This document shows, one piece after another, positions 1 to 5,676 of a stretch of 6,732 nt of DNA (position 1 is its first letter; the number at the start of each line of letters is the position of its first letter). This stretch comes from Chloroflexota bacterium (GTDB taxonomy: Bacteria > Chloroflexota > Dehalococcoidia > UBA6926 > JACQUM01). A program made the translations under genes and the position numbers. Where the stretch lies: NCBI GenBank assembly GCA_016210295.1, contig JACQUM010000064.1:1-6732 (forward strand). Direction: 5' to 3'. The notes under the pieces were generated by a model, which was not told where the DNA came from, made no database searches, and worked only from the letters and a program-made list of their open reading frames with translations.

Positions 1-2
1 AG

Positions 3-554
3 GCCATCGCCCACGCGGTGCGGGAGACCTTCACTCGGGTGTTTGGCCGCTCCTGGCAGGAGTTGGGCATGCGCCAGGTGTACGACGTCTCCCATAACAG
101 CGCCAAGGTGGAGGAGCACGAGGTGGACGGCAAGCGCGTCCGCCTGTGCGTGCATCGGAAGGGGGCGACGCGCTCCTTCCCCGCCGGCCACCCCGATCTG
201 CCGGAGCGGTACCGGAAGGTCGGGCAGCCGGTCCTGATCCCCGGCGACATGGGCCGCTACTCTTTCCTCTGCGTCGCCGGGCCCAAGGCCATGGAGAGAA
301 CCTTCGGCAGCACCTGCCACGGAGCAGGACGCCTGATGAGTCGCACCGCCGCCAAGCGGACTCTCCACGGCCGCGATATCCGGGCGGAGCTGGCCGCCCA
401 GGGGATCGTGGCCAAGGCGCAGGGCTGGGCCTCTCTCGCCGAGGAGGCCTCCGTGGCCTACAAGGACGTGGCCGAGGTGGTGGACGTCTGCCAGAAGGCG
501 GGGCTGTCCACCAAGGTCGCCCGGTTGCGCCCCCTGGGGGTGGTGAAGGGCTAG
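3..554 (+). CDS. rtcB: RNA-splicing ligase RtcB, C-terminal part (5' truncated by window edge)
   Basis: This is the C-terminal 183 residues of RtcB, the GTP- and Mn2+-dependent ligase that joins RNA 2',3'-cyclic phosphate or 3'-phosphate ends to 5'-OH ends in RNA repair and tRNA splicing. The frame is open to the window edge, so the real start lies to the left. Visible family motifs, in order, are YDVSHNSAKVEEH (metal/active-site His at nt 93-95), the RKGATRSFPAG loop, PVLIPGDMGRYS, and GSTCHGAGRLMSR, whose His (nt 318-320) corresponds to the guanylylated catalytic histidine (His337 of E. coli RtcB). The protein ends in the usual ARLRPLGVVKG tail with a terminal glycine, so the C terminus is intact. 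It converges on the minus-strand tRNA and operon. No archease or RtcA gene is visible, but the 5' side is outside the window. Confidence 0.95.
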   Translation, partial: AIAHAVRETFTRVFGRSWQELGMRQVYDVSHNSAKVEEHEVDGKRVRLCVHRKGATRSFPAGHPDLPERYRKVGQPVLIPGDMGRYSFLCVAGPKAMERTFGSTCHGAGRLMSRTAAKRTLHGRDIRAELAAQGIVAKAQGWASLAEEASVAYKDVAEVVDVCQKAGLSTKVARLRPLGVVKG

Positions 555-583
555 TGCGGTCTAACAGGGGTCCGAATCCGGAT

Positions 584-607
584 TGGTGGGCCATACGGGA
601 TTCGAAC
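584..607 (-). repeat. tRNA 3'-end-like fragment (possible att or decayed tRNA remnant)
   Basis: Read on the minus strand, this 24-nt piece is GTTCGAATC followed by CCGTATGGCCCACCA. That is the T loop, the 3' side of the T stem, an acceptor 3' strand ATGGCCC, a discriminator A and an encoded CCA. The matching 5' acceptor strand (GGGCCAT) and a D arm are absent from the next 76 nt, and the 5' side of the T stem (GAGCG) does not pair properly with CCCGT. It is therefore not an intact tRNA. Fragments of tRNA 3' ends are typically left at attachment sites of integrative elements or by decay of a tandem tRNA. No integrase is present in the window. The function is inferred, not shown. Confidence 0.45.
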
Positions 608-662
608 GCTCTACGGATTCACTTGGGGCGAGGGTAGCACGGAGGCCAAGCCAAAACAAGAG

Positions 663-738
663 TGGTACCCCTGCCCGCACTCGAACCCGGGCATCCAGCT
701 CCGGAGGCTGGCGCTCGATCCACCTGAGCTACAGGGGC
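663..738 (-). tRNA. tRNA-Arg(CCG), with a weak T stem
   Basis: The minus strand folds as a 76-nt tRNA with an encoded CCA end (663-665). The acceptor strands GCCCCTG and CAGGGGT pair, with G1-T72 as a wobble. T8 and A9 follow, then a D stem GCTC/GAGC with loop AGGTGGATC. The anticodon stem CCAGC/GCTGG encloses loop CTCCGGA, giving anticodon CCG, which reads Arg codon CGG. The variable region is short (ATGC). The T loop TTCGAGT keeps T54, T55, C56 and A58, but the standard T stem CCGGG/GCGGG has two mismatches, including loss of the conserved G53-C61 pair. A 5-bp alternative, GCCCG/CGGGC, is possible around a larger loop. It may be a functional but divergent tRNA or an early pseudogene. The codon it reads suits a GC-rich genome. 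Confidence 0.85.
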
Positions 739-752
739 ACGCTCCTTGCTCC

Positions 753-782
753 ATGATAGCGGCCAGGGCCGCCTGCCTACAA
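753..782 (-). promoter_or_regulatory. Possible sigma70-type promoter of the tRNA-Arg gene
   Basis: On the minus strand a -10-like TATCAT (753-758, 5/6 match to TATAAT) is preceded by an 18-nt spacer and a weak -35-like TTGTAG (777-782, 3/6 match). The -10 ends 14 nt before the first base of the mature tRNA, which would leave a 5' leader of about 7 nt for RNase P. The element sits in non-coding DNA in otherwise GC-rich sequence, which helps the call. The -35 is poor. Confidence 0.4.
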
Positions 783-864
783 GCGGCCCCTTTCGCCGAG
801 CGCGATGCAGCCATGCGCCGCTACAGGGGTTCGGGTGGGCTTGCTTGTCTTCGTCACGGCGGCC

Positions 865-1581
865 TCAAGCGATCCGATGCCCCGCCTGGCCCTTGGGGGA
901 CTTGTCGAACACCTCGCAGACCCAGAAAAGATAGCCGGAAGGGTACGCGGGTTGCTGGATGTGGAAGGAGTCGTACTCGAAGAGCTGCCGGGCCCAGAAG
1001 AGGAACTGGTAGTAGAGGCTGGTGGGCCCGATCACCTGGGCGACGGCGTTGATCTGGAAGCTGGGATAGGTCGGTCCGGCCCCGGTGTAATGGAGGGTCA
1101 CGCGGGGGTCTTGCTGAATGTTGGCGTAGGTCTGTCCCTGGAAGATCTCCAGAGAGCCTAAGAACCTCCTGTCCCAGTGGTCTGGCTGGGCATACAAGGA
1201 CGACATGAGCGTCACCCTCTCTCGCAGGCTTTCCTTCCATCCCGCTCCTTGAGCTCTTTGGAGGAGCGCTCGCATGGCCTGGATGTCCTCTGGGAGGTAG
1301 CTCTCCCTCGGCAGGAGACCCGTGCCCTTGTTGGCCGTGTGGAAGGGGAAAGGTCCCTGGGGAAAAACGGTGGCCAGGACAGGCAGATGGGCATCGAAGC
1401 GAGTGACGCGGTCGCCGTGGGCCATGTGCTGGTTGAAGAGAGTCCCCCGGGAGGCGAGCTGCCATTGGAGGAAGGAGGGAGGTAGCTCCACGAGCGGAAC
1501 TTGTCGCGGCGCTCCAAGACGAGAAGCAATGACGGCTGTTCCGTCGCGAATGGTTACACTTGGGGGTGTCTGAGTCTGCAT
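865..1581 (-). CDS. Hypothetical protein, 238 aa, possible PNPOx-like split-barrel segment
   Basis: I do not recognise this 238-residue protein with certainty. It has no signal peptide, membrane segment or metal-binding Cys cluster (a single Cys near the C terminus). Residues about 138-186 read like the flavin-nucleotide/pyridoxamine-oxidase split barrel: a TYANIQQDPRVTLHY strand pattern (151-165), then YPSFQINAVAQVIG (172-185). That similarity is by eye only. The N-terminal half (1-130) has no assignable family, and the C-terminal part is rich in aromatic residues (YYQFLFWARQLFEY, 190-203). It starts at ATG 1581 with a strong AGGAGGT Shine-Dalgarno at 1589-1595, which overlaps the stop of the radical SAM gene 13 nt upstream. 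It is the last gene of the array. If the split barrel is right, an FMN or haem ligand would fit the tetrapyrrole-flavoured neighbours. That is inference. Confidence 0.75.
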   Translation of the reverse strand: MQTQTPPSVTIRDGTAVIASRLGAPRQVPLVELPPSFLQWQLASRGTLFNQHMAHGDRVTRFDAHLPVLATVFPQGPFPFHTANKGTGLLPRESYLPEDIQAMRALLQRAQGAGWKESLRERVTLMSSLYAQPDHWDRRFLGSLEIFQGQTYANIQQDPRVTLHYTGAGPTYPSFQINAVAQVIGPTSLYYQFLFWARQLFEYDSFHIQQPAYPSGYLFWVCEVFDKSPKGQAGHRIA

Positions 1582-1588
1582 CGTAGGG

Positions 1589-1595
1589 ACCTCCT
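1589..1595 (-). promoter_or_regulatory. Shine-Dalgarno AGGAGGT overlapping upstream stop codon
   Basis: A full AGGAGGT lies 7 nt before ATG 1581. Its first base is also the last base of the upstream TAA stop (1595-1597). This fixes the start of the 238-residue protein and implies re-initiation by ribosomes leaving the radical SAM gene. It is the strongest ribosome binding site in the array. Confidence 0.75.
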
Positions 1596-2896
1596 TATTG
1601 GCGAGGTTCTTTCTCTTCCTTCTCCGACTCCCTCACCTGGGAGAGGGGAGAGCCGAATGGGTGTCCCATCGCATCTCCTCCGTAAGCTCGCTGGCGCAGG
1701 TGATCGAGAACTTCCAGGGTGACTTGCGTTAGTCCATGCTGGCGAGCGTATGCCTCCGCGGCTTGTTTGACTCGACCGCGGATGAAGAAGGGGACGCGGC
1801 CTATCCTCTCCAACGCCTCTGTGGGCCAGGTCACGGTCACGGGTACCTGGGGCGAAGACTCCTGCTGGGAGGCGTCAGCCGCCTGCCCTGGCTCATAGAG
1901 GCACCAGGGGTCGGCGGCCAGAGCGTCCCCGGCGATGGCATAGGCGCGGGCCCGGCATCCGACACACACCGGTTCGTCGCCTTGGCTGAAGGAGCATTGC
2001 CCGCACTTCCCTCCTAGCTGACGTTGGGGAAGTCGGAACGGGGTCAGCATGGGCGAGGAGTCCCAGATGTGATGGAAGCTGGCCTCCCGGACGTTGCCAG
2101 CCACGCTGGGAAGATAGGGGCAAGGCGTCACCTGCCCGGAGGGCGTGATCCGGCAGTAGCTGGTCCCCGCCAGGCAGCCGGCGCTCCCCATGGGCGGCAG
2201 TCCCCGCTCAAGAGCGAGCCGCCCGACGTAGGGGGCACATCGCGCGCGGATCATCATCCCTGGGTAGCTGTCCTGAGCCTCCAGAACGAAGGTGAGCAGG
2301 CTCTCATATTCCTGGGGGGAGAGGTCGGTGAGCCTCTCGCCCCTCCCGGTGCACACCAAGAAGAAGAGGTGGAAGGCTCGTGCCCCTTTGTCATGGGCAA
2401 ACCGCACCAGGTCCGGTATCTCCTCGTGGTTCATCTTCAGCGCGGTGGTGTGGACCAGGACCGCCAACCCTTCTTCACGGCAGGCCTCTATTCCGTTCAC
2501 GGCCCGTTGCCAGGCGCCCGGGACCCCGCGAAAGGCGTCGTGTTTCACCATGTCCATGGAGTCGATGCTGATACCGGCCGCCATCACGCCGCTTTCCTTC
2601 AACTCCCGTGCCCTGTCTCTGGTCATCAATGTTCCCGTTGTGCCCAGCACGACAGAAAGCCCCTGCTCGGTGGCGTGGCGGGCCAAGGCTGGAAGGTCCT
2701 TCCTCAACATGGGCTCCCCGCCGGTGAGGATGAGGAGCTCCGTCCCCGCCTCGGCCATCTGGTCGATGAGGCGAAGCCCTTCCTCGGTGGAGAGCTCGCC
2801 GGGCCAGCGGCGTCGCGCGTCCAGGTAGCAGTGGGGGCAGCGCAGGTGGCAGGCCCCCGTGACGTTCCAGGAGACGATGCGGGGCCGGTACTCCAC
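1595..2896 (-). CDS. Radical SAM/SPASM protein with C-terminal PCP_red domain (AhbC/AhbD/NirJ-like)
   Basis: This 433-residue radical SAM enzyme would use a 4Fe-4S cluster to cleave S-adenosylmethionine. The cluster motif CxxxCxxC is C16, C20, C23. GGEP, the SAM-binding motif, is at 59-62, and the TIM-barrel core runs to about 200. The C-terminal SPASM-like region has C220, C241, C248, C259, C298, C301, C311, C314 and C332, with PCPYLP (259-263) and CRARAYAIAGDALA (314-327). This style is seen in the haem-pathway enzymes AhbC, AhbD and NirJ. Residues 356-401 (W357, EALERIGRVPFFIRG, VTLEVL) match the PCP_red domain of dark protochlorophyllide reductase. The tail after 402 is polar. The GTG start at 2896 has AGGAGA 5 nt upstream, and the gap to the upstream stop is 9 nt. 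The substrate is unknown: tetrapyrrole side-chain chemistry or peptide modification are both possible. The fold is certain and the specific role is not. Confidence 0.92.
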   Translation of the reverse strand: MEYRPRIVSWNVTGACHLRCPHCYLDARRRWPGELSTEEGLRLIDQMAEAGTELLILTGGEPMLRKDLPALARHATEQGLSVVLGTTGTLMTRDRARELKESGVMAAGISIDSMDMVKHDAFRGVPGAWQRAVNGIEACREEGLAVLVHTTALKMNHEEIPDLVRFAHDKGARAFHLFFLVCTGRGERLTDLSPQEYESLLTFVLEAQDSYPGMMIRARCAPYVGRLALERGLPPMGSAGCLAGTSYCRITPSGQVTPCPYLPSVAGNVREASFHHIWDSSPMLTPFRLPQRQLGGKCGQCSFSQGDEPVCVGCRARAYAIAGDALAADPWCLYEPGQAADASQQESSPQVPVTVTWPTEALERIGRVPFFIRGRVKQAAEAYARQHGLTQVTLEVLDHLRQRAYGGDAMGHPFGSPLSQVRESEKEEKEPRQ

Positions 2897-2901
2897 AGAG
2901 T

Positions 2902-2907
2902 TCTCCT
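2902..2907 (-). promoter_or_regulatory. Shine-Dalgarno AGGAGA selecting the GTG start of the radical SAM gene
   Basis: AGGAGA lies 5 nt before GTG 2896, and its AG is part of the TAG stop of the preceding membrane protein (2906-2908). No ATG is better placed, and the CxxxCxxC motif begins 16 residues in, as expected for this family, so the GTG start is supported. Confidence 0.65.
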
Positions 2908-3295
2908 AGCTGCGGGCCAACGGGCGCAGGAGAGATTTTCGGCGGCTCCACATCGTGGGATACAGGCGCCGCATGGCGGGCGTTTGCAAATACAGGATGA
3001 CGGCGACATCCAGGACCAGAGGGAGCCAGTGGGCGAGGGGCACGGAGCGGAGGATGTCAAATGTGAGGAATACGTAGGCGGCGAGACGGGCCCTCGGATT
3101 TCTGCGCCAGAGAAGGTATCCGACGTAGGGAGCGCCGACAGCGTAGGCCAGGAGGCTGGGCCACAGGGAGTCCCCGTAGTTCATGAAAGGGGGCGGTCCA
3201 GCCAGCAAGGACCACACCTGGAGCGGGAGCGCTGCGACGAAGTAGAACGTGACTAAGCCCGCGTCCACTCTCCACCCTCGGCCCGGCGCGATCAT
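2906..3295 (-). CDS. Small integral membrane protein, 129 aa, unknown function
   Basis: This unrecognised protein has three to four hydrophobic helices: about 11-33 (LVTFYFVAALPLQVWSLLAG), 44-64 (LWPSLLAYAVGAPYVGYLLW), 70-86 and 88-104 (LPLVLDVAVILYL). A basic C-terminal tail (RRLYP, SRRKSLLRPLARS) suggests that end is cytoplasmic by the positive-inside rule. The frame is open further upstream to about 3931, but that part is the wrong-frame shadow of the USP gene. The true start is ATG 3295, which overlaps the USP stop as ATGA (3292-3295) with GGAG 7 nt upstream (3303-3306). It is tightly coupled to the genes on both sides and may anchor or assist the soluble USP and radical SAM proteins, but nothing in the sequence shows that. 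Confidence 0.85.
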   Translation of the reverse strand: MIAPGRGWRVDAGLVTFYFVAALPLQVWSLLAGPPPFMNYGDSLWPSLLAYAVGAPYVGYLLWRRNPRARLAAYVFLTFDILRSVPLAHWLPLVLDVAVILYLQTPAMRRLYPTMWSRRKSLLRPLARS

Positions 3296-4947
3296 TCCAC
3301 GTCTCCGGTACCAGGGATTCGAGGGGATGTAGGCTGGGATATGTCCTTCGTCTGCCGGGCCTCGGGCAGGTGGGAGAGAGCGAACTCCAGCGTGATGACG
3401 GGCAGCTTCGCCAGGCGCGCTGCCTTCTCGATCCGGAGGCGAGCGCGGTTGCGTTCGTACGGGTCGGAGACACGCTGGAGAATCTGCAGGGCGGCGCGGG
3501 ACCACCGGAGGGTGGAGCCGTCGAAGGTCTCCCCTTTCTCGACGCCGCCTTGAGCCTTGGCCGCAGCCTCCAGAGCCTCTACGTCCACAATGAGGAATGC
3601 CTGACCGTCCTGGCGGCAGGCGGGACAGGCAACCGGCCTCTGACCCCTGGCGGCGTGGCCGCACTGGGGGCACAGGTAGACGGGCGCGGGCTCCTTTCGG
3701 AGGGCCTCCAACGCCACGGAGAGCGCGGCCTCGCCCATGCGCTTCGTATCTTCGCGGGATGGGCGCAGCGCCTCCATCGCCTCCCCCACGAGGGATGCGG
3801 TGACGACCGTGTGGCCCTTCTCCAGGGCCAGTCGCTGGACCATCAGGCGCAGCGCCCCCTGGTATTCCTGGGGAGCGTGTCTCAGGACAGCCTCTGCCTC
3901 CTCGGTCCATCGCGCCGTGGAGGCGCTCCACAGGTCCAAAGGCGGAGCGAACCGCCGGCTGGCCACGAGGAGGTTGCAGGAGGCAAAGCGAAGAAGGTGC
4001 TCGGTCACGCTGCCGATGTCCATCTCCTCGCGACTATGGACTCCTATGCGGCCCAGGAGCAACAGCCAGGGGTGGACCTTCTCGGCGTAGGCCATAACCT
4101 CCTCGGCGGCGCGGCCCGCTAAAAGGGTGGTCGTGAGCGGGACGCCTTCGGCGTCGGCGACTCGCTGGGCCACGTCGAGGTGGGTCTGATAGAGGCGGGC
4201 AAGCCCGGTGTCGATGATCTCCTCGTGAAGGCGCTCCTGCTCCTCGAACCGGAACACTCGGGCGGCCTCCTCGGAGAGAGCCTTCACCATGCTGTGAAAG
4301 ACTGCGTAGTGGAAGTAGGGGTCGTAGGCGGCGACGGCGTTCACGGGGCGATGATAGGCCTTCCCAAGGGCCAGCGCCGCTTGGAGGGCCCCGAAGGACT
4401 CTTTGCTTCCGTCCAGCGCCACGAGGATGTCGCGGCCCGCGCCGTCCAGAAAGGCCTCCGGCTCCTTGATGACCAGGGTATCGGTCTTCGTGCGCCGGAG
4501 CACGCGAAGGCCAACGCTCCCTATTGAGTCAGGGCGGGTTGTGCCGTGTCCGCGCGCGCCAAGGACAACCAAGTCGTAGGAGGAGCCGTTGATGTCCTCG
4601 ACCAACCTCTCCCAGTTCTTTCCCTCGAAGGTCTTGCGGGCGAAGGGCACCTCCGCCGCCTGGCAGCGCTTTTCCAGGCTGTCCAGGTACGATTCGGAGA
4701 TTAGCTGGAGACCCAGGGCGATCAGGGAATCATGGATGGCCCGCTGGCGCTCCAGTTCCTTGTCCACCAGATATTCCTCCGGGAGGGCGGCCTCCATCTG
4801 GCGGAACCGGCGCTCGTGCATCCGCGCGGCGTAGACGTGGCCCCCCACCACCTCTCCCCCGAAGGCCTGGGCCAGGGAGACCGCCGCGGTGCAGCAGGCC
4901 TCGCTGAAGGCCGAGTTGTCCGCCGCGACGAAGATCTTCTTGAACAC
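3292..4947 (-). CDS. Tandem universal stress protein fused to PCP_red-like / zinc ribbon / PCP_red-like segments
   Basis: A 551-residue soluble fusion. The first USP domain (about 1-162) and the second (about 172-331) each keep the ATP-binding signature GxxG-9x-GS: G130, G133, G143, S144 and G299, G302, G312, S313. The C-terminal third is not USP. Residues 346-394 (W347, EAEAVL, VVTASLVGEAMEAL) look like a PCP_red domain. A zinc ribbon follows with C426, C429, C441 and C444 (CPQC and CPAC). Residues 481-527 (W482, AALQILQRV, RLRIEKAAR, VITLEFALSHL) form a second, better PCP_red match. The tail is polar. Tandem USPs are about 280-300 aa in most bacteria, so about 220 residues are added. The start is GTG 4947 with GAGG 7 nt upstream, inside the upstream TGA region. 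It probably senses ATP or redox state and binds a tetrapyrrole or a protein partner, but this is inference. Confidence 0.9.
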   Translation of the reverse strand: MFKKIFVAADNSAFSEACCTAAVSLAQAFGGEVVGGHVYAARMHERRFRQMEAALPEEYLVDKELERQRAIHDSLIALGLQLISESYLDSLEKRCQAAEVPFARKTFEGKNWERLVEDINGSSYDLVVLGARGHGTTRPDSIGSVGLRVLRRTKTDTLVIKEPEAFLDGAGRDILVALDGSKESFGALQAALALGKAYHRPVNAVAAYDPYFHYAVFHSMVKALSEEAARVFRFEEQERLHEEIIDTGLARLYQTHLDVAQRVADAEGVPLTTTLLAGRAAEEVMAYAEKVHPWLLLLGRIGVHSREEMDIGSVTEHLLRFASCNLLVASRRFAPPLDLWSASTARWTEEAEAVLRHAPQEYQGALRLMVQRLALEKGHTVVTASLVGEAMEALRPSREDTKRMGEAALSVALEALRKEPAPVYLCPQCGHAARGQRPVACPACRQDGQAFLIVDVEALEAAAKAQGGVEKGETFDGSTLRWSRAALQILQRVSDPYERNRARLRIEKAARLAKLPVITLEFALSHLPEARQTKDISQPTSPRIPGTGDVE

Positions 4948-4956
4948 GTTATCGCC

Positions 4957-5391
4957 TCACAGGCGCGGCCGGCGCCACCGTCCTCCCAGCACGCTTCCAG
5001 CCACGCTGGCCACCAGCATGAGGAGCGGCGAGACGAAGAAGAAGGTGGAGTCGCCGACATCTAAGCCGGGCAACGGGTCTGGCAGCGCCTCCATCAGCTC
5101 TCCGCCGAACAGGATGCCTGCAACCAGCCCGAAGTACAGAACGGCCAGCAGGGTCCCGTAGAGGGGCTCGGGCTCGCGGCTCCGCCAGCCCAGGTAGGCG
5201 CCTGCGCCGAAGAGGGAGACTAGGCCCCCCAGCGCGATCAGCCACACGTTTTGCTGAAGGGCAAAAAGGGCCGAGCCAAGGAGCAGGGTGCCAACCAGGC
5301 TCAGCCCGAGAGCGGCCCAGACGGCGCGCCACGGAATCCGACTGATTTGGGCAGGGGTTTCTCCCATTCCCATCCCGCTCTGTCTAGTCAT
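4957..5391 (-). CDS. 4-TM membrane protein, 144 aa, unknown function
   Basis: An unrecognised membrane protein with four predicted helices: about 22-44, 49-68, 77-97 and 115-137. A short hydrophilic N terminus precedes the first helix. Between helices 2 and 3 is a charged loop (WRSREPEPLYG), and between helices 3 and 4 an acidic loop (ELMEALPDPLPGLDVGDS). The end is basic (GGRWRRPRL). There is no Cys and no haem-binding motif. The start is ATG 5391, which overlaps the stop of the previous gene as ATGA (5388-5391) with AGGTG 4 nt upstream. A start at ATG 5373 (MGMGE) is possible but breaks that overlap. Its place between the cytochrome genes and the USP fusion suggests an accessory or assembly partner of the oxidase. 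No family evidence supports a function. Confidence 0.85.
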   Translation of the reverse strand: MTRQSGMGMGETPAQISRIPWRAVWAALGLSLVGTLLLGSALFALQQNVWLIALGGLVSLFGAGAYLGWRSREPEPLYGTLLAVLYFGLVAGILFGGELMEALPDPLPGLDVGDSTFFFVSPLLMLVASVAGSVLGGRWRRPRL

Positions 5392-5663
5392 ATCCCACCT
5401 GCTGACTTCGTCTTTGGGATTTTGCTCTGATTCTCACGGTCCTCTGGTCTCCCTGGACCTTTCATGGGCCAGGCCACGACCAGGCCCGCCAACGCAAGGC
5501 CGAGAAAGAGGGCGACGGCGCTCCCCAGCCTCAGCGGCACGGCGAACGGGCTTCCGCTGTAGCCGCCCGTGGCGGCCAGCCACACCCGGACCACCACCGC
5601 CCCGCCGACCAGGGCGGCGGCAACCAGCAGCCACGTGATCCGTCCCTTGACTCCCGTTACCAC
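5388..5663 (-). CDS. Small 2-TM membrane protein, 91 aa, unknown function
   Basis: This short protein has two hydrophobic helices, about 9-32 and 45-65, separated by a glycine/serine-rich turn (ATGGYSGSPFAVPLR). A hydrophilic, lysine-rich tail of about 25 residues ends the protein. Small two-helix subunits are common partners of respiratory oxidases, such as CydX- or CcoQ-like proteins, but these are shorter and no signature is visible here, so that role is only suggested by position. The start is GTG 5663. A GAGGAGAG purine stretch about 9 nt upstream serves as ribosome binding site and overlaps the TGA stop of the cytochrome c gene (5677-5679). Its own TGA overlaps the next ATG, so translation of the two small membrane proteins is coupled. 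Confidence 0.8.
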   Translation of the reverse strand: MVTGVKGRITWLLVAAALVGGAVVVRVWLAATGGYSGSPFAVPLRLGSAVALFLGLALAGLVVAWPMKGPGRPEDRENQSKIPKTKSAGGI

Positions 5664-5676
5664 GCGCTCTCTCTCC

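Larger units (their letters stand above)
555..864. other. Gene-poor stretch between rtcB and the minus-strand gene array
   Basis: About 310 bases lie between the convergent stop codons of rtcB (554) and the 238-residue protein (865). They hold one tRNA gene, a likely tRNA promoter and a tRNA 3'-end-like fragment, listed separately. I see no credible protein gene here. I also see no clear intrinsic terminator for either rtcB or the minus-strand array. The best hairpin in the stretch, at 800-818, has 7 bp with one bulge and no T tract on either strand. Confidence 0.6.

Noticed and set aside
571..583. Palindrome AATCCGGATT just after the rtcB stop
   Set aside because: It is a 10-bp perfect palindrome with no loop, near the length expected by chance, with no second copy or partner site seen.
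31..594. Minus-strand open frame of 187 codons opposite rtcB
   Set aside because: It is antisense to strongly conserved RtcB motifs, and its translation is Pro/Arg-rich.
800..818. Hairpin considered as terminator of the minus-strand array
   Set aside because: The stem is 7 bp with a bulge and there is no T tract on either strand, so an intrinsic terminator cannot be supported.
854..1465. Second minus-strand open frame of 203 codons within the 238-aa gene
   Set aside because: Its composition is Pro/Arg-rich shadow sequence. The overlapping frame with the AGGAGGT site and balanced composition is the better gene.
2024..3256. Long + strand open frame of 410 codons opposite the radical SAM and small membrane genes
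   Set aside because: It lies antisense to two genes with clear motifs and coupling. Its translation is low-complexity and Gly/Pro/Arg-rich, as expected from a GC-rich shadow frame.
3296..3931. Upstream extension of the 129-aa membrane protein on the minus strand
   Set aside because: The extra 212 codons overlap the USP fusion in another frame and translate to Arg/Gly/Pro-rich sequence. The ATGA overlap at 3292-3295 marks the true start.
3370..4122. + strand open frame of 250 codons opposite the USP fusion
   Set aside because: It is antisense to conserved USP motifs and shows no domain, signal or ribosome binding site.
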